This document shows positions 61,253 through 64,000 of a DNA stretch of 64,000 bases, piece by piece (within the stretch, counting starts at the first letter, position 1; the number at the start of each line of letters is the position of its first letter). The notes under the pieces were generated by a model. That model ran no database searches and was not told the origin of the DNA. It worked only from the letters and a program-made list of their open reading frames with translations. The stretch covers positions 806,001 through 870,000 of the forward strand of contig JALJCO010009074.1 in the NCBI GenBank assembly GCA_023101725.1, in the 5' to 3' direction. This DNA is from Atherinomorus stipes (Eukaryota; Chordata; Actinopteri; Atheriniformes; Atherinidae). The translations under genes and the position numbers were made by a program.

Positions 61253-61278
61253 GAAAGAGAGAGAGAGAGAGAGAGAGG
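61253..61278. repeat. GA microsatellite
   Basis: About 12 GA units in a purine-rich stretch. Confidence 0.9.
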
Positions 61279-61549
61279 AGAGAAAACATAGATCCACTTA
61301 CACAGTTCACTGGTGCATCTGTACAGAAACCCCTAAACAACATTCCAAGGTCTCTGCTGGAAAACAAAATAAGCAATCCCCCTCAGGGGGATCTACAGGT
61401 GGCTTAAGCATCATCAGATCATGCAAACACACGCAGAACTACGCAGAGAAGAGGTAAAACCTAATCAGCGTAACGGGAAGCAGCGTCACAGTGTCAACAT
61501 GCATAATAAAGGATGCCCCATGGTGATGCAGTCATGCAGATGCAGCCTC

Positions 61550-61680
61550 ATCTCTGCAAGGAGGAGGAATCCCGCACAGCCCGAGACCCAGGCCCCCAGC
61601 AGCCACCTAGAGGCCCGGACCCCAGCCAACCCCCCAAAGGGACGGACATGCATCCCCCCAGAGGGCGGTAGAAGACCTTT
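61550..61680. repeat. GC-rich block similar in style to 17075-17400
   Basis: Words such as GACCCAGGCCCCCAGCAGCC and CATGCATCC followed by CCC runs recall the other block. No gene recognised. Confidence 0.4.
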
Positions 61681-62607
61681 GAATGTCTGACACCCTGCCG
61701 GTGTGAGTTGATGCACTGCAGAGGTTTGAAATAAGCCGCAGCACTTCTGGACCTGGTGTGAATCAGCCATGAGACCAAAGATATCATAAACTTCATAAAT
61801 AAGATGATTAAGTGTTTTTTAGTGGATTTTGGTCGCCCTTGAATCAAACCACTTGCAATCTCAAATATAATCTTCTCTCAGTCAGATAATGCCAATTTCA
61901 GGTTTTTTAAATATGGCATGAGTAATATAAAGTCTTGGTTTGTTTGTTGCTGTCAGCATGAACCTCAGTTTGGAGAGAGGATTTTTTTTTAAAAAAAAAT
62001 TGTAATAGGGGAACTATATGGGAAAATATGCATACAGGAGGTCAGCGTGACAACGGGTTAAAATACAGCAGTTTCTCGGCCAAAAGAGACTTGACAGTTA
62101 TGGGTTAAGAAGTTAATCGGCAGACATCATAAATGCCTCCATCCTGAACTCATGGGTGCTATTTGAATTAGTAGATAAGAGTAGGAATGAGCACGATAAA
62201 AAGAAGAGGGGGAGACAGGCTAATTACTGTGGATTTCCAGTCTTGTGAGGTATTGTTTTAGAAACCCTGCTGTTACAATGATGAACTTCTCTCTCTGTTC
62301 ATCTCCTGGGTGAATAAGGGAGGTCCCAGAGCAACCTTTCCTTTTCAGAAGTCAGTATTAATGGGGCAATGGAGAACAAAGAAAGAACATTTTCTATCCT
62401 TCTCTTTTCACTCTCACAGTTTTTTATTTATTTATTCTAATCTCTTTTTCTCTAATTTGTAACTTTCACCGGATATACAGACACACTTGGAAAGATACTG
62501 CCTAATATGAGATTGCATGATAAGGATTGTGTTTCATTATTATACCACGTTACATGTAGTTCAAGTGAGAACTATCCACAATTTAAAAGAATAATGCTTT
62601 ATCTTAA

Positions 62608-63069
62608 AGATACACAGCGGAACTTTTAGCAGTTTTCTCAGTGACATGCCCCTATCAACGGCTAAACTAGCATCCATCTTGCATCGTACCAGTACTGTGA
62701 TTCACTCCAGCCAGTAAAAGACAGACTTATCTTGACTCTTGTTCTGTCCCTTCCTCTCTTTCTTTTTTTTCTCTTCCTCTGGTAATGTTTCCTTGCGCTT
62801 CTTTATCGAATCCAACATGATACGCATTCCAAACACCCGCTGTGTTCATATCTGGTTCAAAACCGTTTGCTCGAAAGAGATGCAGTGTGCAACCAATAGT
62901 CGGCTGCAACGTCACGGCCCCGTCCCAGATAGTTACATAGTGCGGTTCCCGAGCCTCGGGATGCCGCTGGGCAGTGTTGGCTCGGAAATGCTCATAATGA
63001 ATGTTGATGTGCCATCAAAGCAAGTCAGAAACGCAGAATTTTAAGGTGTAAAAGTTACGTTGTGGGTCT
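62608..63069. mobile_element. TTAA-flanked MITE, family C, copy 1 (most complete)
   Basis: Flanked by TTAA (62604-62607, 63070-63073). Ends are AGATACACAGCGGAACTTTT and AAAGTTACGTTGTGGGTCT, inverted repeats of each other. At least three more copies are in the window (22287, 54203 reversed, 55284). No intact frame. Confidence 0.86.
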
Positions 63070-64000
63070 TTAAGTTGAGTTACATGGTGAAATAGTTTTT
63101 GAAAAATTCATTTTTCAATTCATCATCACAAACAGTTGGAGTGCCTTCATTCCTTGGATGGGCAAAACAACTGTCCTACTGATTTGCCATTGATGAATCT
63201 TCAAATTTCAGAAAAAAAATAATTTTTACTACAAAGATAAGCAGATGAAGTAAACTATAGTCAAGCTTTAAATTTTGGGTAATTTCCACCTTGGGTTAGG
63301 GAGTAATGGCTAGGTTATTCTTTGCTGTATTTTTTATGACGAGATAAGTTTACTTGTATAACACATTTATGTACAAGACAATTCAAAGTGCTTTATATAA
63401 AACAAAAGCATACAGCTGCAGAGGAAGCATTAAGAAAAAAAGCAATAAAAAATATCTAAAATGATAAAAAAAGGTTCAAATAAGATAAGATCATGGGGAT
63501 TCCAGGTGCTTTGCAGGGACATTGAATCATCATCTTACAGCATAAAATAAGAAGCATTATAAAAAAAAAAAAAAAAAACTATTGTCAAATAACCCTAACC
63601 TTAATTCAAGTGTATATTAATAGTACAGATTTTAACTTTTGAATAAGAATTCTAATCCAGCTGAAAACAGTGGAAATACTGACAAGAACTAAGGAAATCT
63701 TCAGAATGAATCCCTCACTCAAACACAGATTTAATAATTTAGTGACCTTGCTGACACAAAATTCAGATGACACCCTTGACACACTTTCTTCTTTTTTTTT
63801 TTCTTTTTGAATGAACTAATTTTATATTTGACATTGAGAGAACTGGTGCCAACCCAGCTGTTGCTGGCCCAGTCAGATCTGAGAAGGAATTCACTTTTTA
63901 CCAAATCTGTTGCATGCATAGCAAATGGCAGCCATCATGGTTGTTTATGTAAGGGCTTCAGAGGTGCCCTCAGACATCCCATCAAACCAGCACCTAAGCA
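63070..64000. other. Right-edge intergenic stretch
   Basis: Retroposon tail at 63345-63450, otherwise AT-rich with A runs near 63560 and 63780. No gene recognised. Confidence 0.45.
63345..63450 (-). repeat. Retroposon 3' tail fragment
   Basis: AAGTTTACTTGTATAACACA and CAATTCAAAGTGCTTTATAT are the reverse of a common fish retroposon tail. Confidence 0.55.

Larger units (their letters stand above)
60854..62603. other. Upstream intergenic stretch, mostly unrecognised
   Basis: Begins at the break of the Tc1-like copy with GCACTGCCACCTCGTGG, possibly another repeat. Contains the GA tract and GC-rich block listed apart. No gene. Confidence 0.4.

Overview
The window looks like nuclear DNA of a ray-finned (teleost) fish, probably a percomorph; the species call is inference. 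It is AT-rich, almost free of coding sequence and packed with short DNA transposons, tRNA-derived SINEs and LINE 3' tails of the kinds common in fish genomes. There is no sign of bacterial, plasmid or viral gene organisation. Nearly all open frames of 60-150 codons are chance frames in intronic, intergenic or repeat DNA.

One protein-coding exon is recognised with confidence. On the minus strand, 46213 down to 46003 is the first coding exon of a gamma-2-type voltage-gated calcium channel subunit / AMPA-receptor auxiliary protein (stargazin, cacng2). It has a strong start context, the first transmembrane segment, the extracellular GLW..CC motif, and a consensus GTGAGC splice donor. Transcription runs leftward, so positions 46002 to 1 are read as part of a first intron of at least 46 kb; no second exon was recognised. 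Positions 46214 to 64000 are the 5' side: presumed 5' UTR and a CpG-richer promoter candidate (about 47590-47960), then upstream DNA with no recognisable second gene.

The rest is a dense, nested transposon landscape. Defined elements include: TTAA-flanked MITEs of several families whose ends begin AGG or AG (T2/Kolobok-like); hAT-type MITEs with 8-bp target duplications; two MITEs with TTA duplications (PIF/Harbinger-like); Tc1/mariner-type MITEs with TA targets and one broken Tc1-like transposase gene; two tRNA-derived SINEs, one with a 13-bp target duplication; L2-like and other LINE 3' tails; a degenerate non-LTR reverse transcriptase; and an ancient-looking repeat with inverted CCTCCGCCAAGG ends. 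Several elements sit inside others, so relative insertion order can be read and empty sites compared within the window. Microsatellites include a long ATAG tract split by a hAT-type MITE, an AC tract and a 24-base G run.

No new gene system was found. The points most worth checking are the diverse TTAA MITE families, the pair of dispersed repeats with an internally inverted body, the 120-bp-arm hairpin at 1811-2087, the in-frame upstream extension of the cacng2 exon, and the unclassified 400-bp repeat present twice.
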